This document shows, piece after piece, positions 61,980-64,000 of a DNA stretch of 64,000 nucleotides. The translations under genes and the position numbers were made by a program. This DNA comes from Flavobacterium johnsoniae UW101 (GTDB lineage Bacteria > Bacteroidota > Bacteroidia > Flavobacteriales > Flavobacteriaceae). The DNA lies in NCBI RefSeq assembly GCF_000016645.1, contig NC_009441.1, positions 124,001 to 188,000 of the forward strand, given 5' to 3'. Within the stretch, counting starts at the first letter, position 1. Each line of letters begins with the position of its first letter. Under the pieces are notes generated by a model. That model was not told the origin of the DNA. It saw nothing but the letters and a program-made list of their open reading frames with translations, and made no database searches.

Positions 61980-62900
61980 ATGAAGACAAAGACAATTGAA
62001 AAAATAAAGACTTATAATGCCTCAGGATTTCGGGAGAAGTTCCTTGGAGAGGATAATCCTATTCATTTGCTTTTTAAATCAAATTCTGATCATTTTTTCT
62101 GTTTGGAGATTGAAGAAATAATGCAGATGCAACATCCGGTACCGCCTTGTAAACATTCCTGCCATACTTTAATTTTTATTTCTTCGGGCCAGCATGTCAT
62201 GAAATTGGGGTATCAGGAATATACCACTATAGATAACGAAATAATTGTGGTTCCCGCTGGTCAGATTTTTTCTCTTGAAAATGTTAATAACATACATAAA
62301 GGCTATATCTGCCAGTTTCACCCTGATATTTTAATTAGAAAATACGGAAGCCGTGAAATGATTAATGAATTTGATTTCATGAAAATTTCAGGCAATCCAA
62401 AAATTACTCTGGCTCCAAAAGATGTTCCGCACATAACGGCTATTTTAAGCCGGCTTGAAAAAGAATATTCTGAAACTTCGACAGCAAACCTAAATATTGT
62501 GCAGTCGTATTTAATTACGCTGTTTTATGAAATGAATAAAAACTCGGTTAAGAGTTCAAAAAATATTTCTGCGGCAGAAGTTATTACCAATAAGTTCAAA
62601 GAGTTGATTCACCAAAATATTAAAACACATCATTTGGTTCATTATTATGCATCATTATTGAATGTTACGCCTAACCATTTGAATAAATCTGTTAGAACGG
62701 TTACAGGAAAATCGGCCACAAAATGGATTGATGAAACCATATTATTAGAAGCCAAATATTTACTCTTTCAAACCACACTTTCTGTAAGTGAAATCGCAGT
62801 ACAAGTAGGTCATGAAGACCAATCGTACTTTAGCCGTTTTTTTAAGAAACATGAAGGAATTACACCAATTCAGTACAGAAAAATGATTGATAAGTCCTAA
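61980..62900 (+). CDS. AraC family transcriptional regulator
   Basis: A 306-residue regulator. The cupin sensor reads HTLIFISSGQHVMKLGYQEY and EIIVVPAGQIFSLENVNNIH; the double HTH follows with LVHYYASLLNVTPNHLNKSV and VSEIAVQVGHEDQSYFSRFF plus KKHEGITPIQYRK. The length is typical. It begins 2 bp after the 61414 gene, indicating co-translation, and may use that protein's product as its signal or control it. Effector unknown. Confidence 0.93.
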   Translation: MKTKTIEKIKTYNASGFREKFLGEDNPIHLLFKSNSDHFFCLEIEEIMQMQHPVPPCKHSCHTLIFISSGQHVMKLGYQEYTTIDNEIIVVPAGQIFSLENVNNIHKGYICQFHPDILIRKYGSREMINEFDFMKISGNPKITLAPKDVPHITAILSRLEKEYSETSTANLNIVQSYLITLFYEMNKNSVKSSKNISAAEVITNKFKELIHQNIKTHHLVHYYASLLNVTPNHLNKSVRTVTGKSATKWIDETILLEAKYLLFQTTLSVSEIAVQVGHEDQSYFSRFFKKHEGITPIQYRKMIDKS

Positions 62901-62971
62901 TTATTGATTATTGAATCCTATTAAACAGCCATACATTTTTCAGAAATTTGCCTCTTCAAAAAATGCAAATT

Positions 62972-63172
62972 ATGATTTATGTTTTTAAAACTTCCGTTAA
63001 CAGCCAATCAAAATTTGAGTCGGCTTCTACACTGCTTCACGAATTATTACCTGATACTTTATGGAATTTTGATCTTGAGGACTGCGATAATATTTTAAGA
63101 ATCGACAGCGAGCTTGATATTCCAAAACTAATTCTAAACAATGGCATTTTTGACTGCATTGAATTAGAATAA
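62972..63172 (+). CDS. small conserved protein, paralogue of the 29325 gene
   Basis: A 66-residue protein starting MIYVFKTSVNSQSKFESAST and containing LWNFDLEDCDNILRIDSELD. It aligns along its full length with the 29325 protein: K-T-[SN]-V near the start, [IW]-N-F-D in the middle, then I-L-R-I. The pattern is HMA-like without the CxxC metal site. ATG at 62972 is preferred, because it aligns best with the paralogue; ATG at 62963 is also possible. It lies between an AraC regulator and a pentapeptide-repeat gene. Function unknown. Confidence 0.75.
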   Translation: MIYVFKTSVNSQSKFESASTLLHELLPDTLWNFDLEDCDNILRIDSELDIPKLILNNGIFDCIELE

Positions 63173-63205
63173 AACTTAACTACTTACAACATCTTCACAA
63201 ATAAA

Positions 63206-63778
63206 ATGGAAACTAAATTATACCAAAACCGAACTTTTGACACAGTAGATTACTCTGATCAAAGTTTATCGAATACAGAATTTGTAAACTGCGAGTTCAT
63301 CAACTGCAATTTCTCTAAAAGTGATTTGAGTCATAATGATTTTTTAGATTCTACTTTTAAAAACTGTAATCTTTCGCTGGCTGTGCTTAAGAATACCGGA
63401 TTAAAAAACATTAAGTTTATTGGCTGTAAACTAATGGGATTGGATTTTAGTGCAAGTAACAGTTTTTTGTTTTCGATGAGTTTTCAGGATTGTCTTTTAG
63501 ACTATTCTACTTTTATTTATAAAAAACTAAAGAAAACCAATTTTATTGACTGTTCGCTGAAAGATGTCGATTTCTCAAATACCGATTTGTCTTTGGCAGC
63601 TTTCAAAAATTGTGATTTATCTAATGCTACTTTCGCGGAATGCATCCTGGAGAAAACCGATTTCAGGTCTTCGAGAAATTATGCTTTCGATCCTTCTGAA
63701 AATAAAATTAAAGGGACAAAAGTTTCTCATACAGCGCTTGCCGGATTATTAGAAAAATTTGATTTGGATATTGAATAG
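63206..63778 (+). CDS. pentapeptide repeat protein
   Basis: A 190-residue protein made of A(D/N)LXX-type pentapeptide repeats: SLSNTEFVNCEFINCNFSKS, DLSHNDFLDSTFKNCNLSLA, KKTNFIDCSLKDVDFSNTDL, LAAFKNCDLSNATFAECILE, forming a right-handed quadrilateral beta-helix. The C-terminal SRNYAFDPSENKIKGTKVSH followed by LAGLLEKFDLDIE is the capping helix seen in many such Bacteroidota proteins. DNA-mimicking members (MfpA/Qnr) protect gyrase, but a quinolone role here is not shown. A palindromic terminator follows. Confidence 0.92.
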   Translation: METKLYQNRTFDTVDYSDQSLSNTEFVNCEFINCNFSKSDLSHNDFLDSTFKNCNLSLAVLKNTGLKNIKFIGCKLMGLDFSASNSFLFSMSFQDCLLDYSTFIYKKLKKTNFIDCSLKDVDFSNTDLSLAAFKNCDLSNATFAECILEKTDFRSSRNYAFDPSENKIKGTKVSHTALAGLLEKFDLDIE

Positions 63779-63855
63779 ATTATAAAAGTATTCAGCCGCA
63801 GTTTTTAGTCTCAGGTTTCTTTTACTGTGAAGATTTCACAAAAAAGTACTTTATA

Positions 63856-63885
63856 AAAAAAGGGATGCCGCGGCATCCCTTTTTA
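63856..63885. terminator. palindromic bidirectional terminator
   Basis: AGGGATGCCG (63861-63870) and CGGCATCCCT (63871-63880) form a perfect palindrome with A and T runs on each side, between convergent genes. Confidence 0.92.
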
Positions 63886-63910
63886 AAAACTAAAAATATG
63901 AAAATGAAAT

Positions 63911-64000
63911 TTATTTAATCCAACGTGGATCACCAATTTTATTATCTTTCAAAGTTTGATTTCCTAATGTAAAATCTCCTCCTGCAGCATTTGCAAACTG
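63911..64000 (-). CDS. C-terminal fragment of a protein, possibly DUF5123/DUF4957-type beta-helix
   Basis: Only the last 29 codons are in the window; the stop is at 63911-63913. The end reads ANAAGGDFTLGNQTLKDNKI followed by GDPRWIK. A final GDPRW after a 'DFT/LKD' repeat is the usual C-terminus of Bacteroidota DUF5123/DUF4957-type (right-handed beta-helix) surface proteins, often in polysaccharide loci. This assignment rests on a short motif; the N-terminus lies outside the window. Confidence 0.45.
   Translation of the reverse strand, partial: QFANAAGGDFTLGNQTLKDNKIGDPRWIK

Overview
The window looks like a piece of chromosome from a Flavobacterium-type bacterium (Bacteroidota). The DNA is AT-rich. 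Several promoters match the Bacteroidota form TTG-N19-TAnnTTTG exactly. There is a 6S-Flavo-type RNA behind zapA, and the gene content is typical of the phylum: STN/CarboxypepD TonB-dependent receptors, FecR/ECF pairs, DUF4249, DUF4290, DUF5686, DUF5777 and START-like proteins. I found no insertion sequence, prophage, CRISPR array or integron.

Layout. 1-6.1 kb: a TonB receptor (cut by the window edge) behind an M23 peptidase, then a coiled-coil protein-zapA-6S RNA-rny block. 6.1-17.8 kb: a PAS histidine kinase, xerD, three small outer-membrane barrels, aroQ, a DUF5686 barrel, a CDF transporter, murA, DUF4290 and DUF493. 17.8-28.5 kb: an esterase, a P-loop protein, recQ-fmt, HU, YqgE, an aminotransferase IV, a START-like protein, tRNA-Met(CAT), and a MocR-type regulator operon with a paired operator-like repeat. 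28.7-34 kb: a complete ECF sigma / FecR / TonB receptor / DUF4249 cluster, with a 69-residue protein between sigma and anti-sigma. 34-41.8 kb: a solenoid protein built of 30-residue repeats, a five-gene SDR/MBL/AraC/RibD-like operon, a second type I methionine aminopeptidase, and a lipoprotein with four internal repeats. 42-46 kb: a second ECF/FecR/TonB receptor cluster whose receptor gene carries a one-base frameshift. 46.3-49.4 kb: a secreted operon (COG4315-type lipoprotein, OB-fold protein, DUF5777 barrel, mono-haem cytochrome c, YceI). 49.5-58.9 kb: an aldo/keto reductase, AraC-antiporter, GH130, LuxR, DUF1349 and a radical-SAM DNA-repair pair. 59-64 kb: an accessory-looking stretch with two decayed genes, small unknowns, an AraC regulator, a pentapeptide-repeat protein and the tail of another gene.

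Several neighbouring genes plausibly work together. ZapA and its coiled-coil partner belong to division. The FecR/ECF pairs should control the adjacent receptors. The MocR regulator probably controls its own operon through a 12-bp direct repeat with a 30-bp period. The radical-SAM/TIGR03915 pair is a known DNA-metabolism couple of unknown chemistry. The least explained items are the 30-residue-repeat solenoid, the small protein family found twice (29325 and 62972), and the damaged lipoprotein plus small membrane protein near 60-61 kb. Intergenic regions carry many short palindromes and inverted repeats of a non-mobile type.
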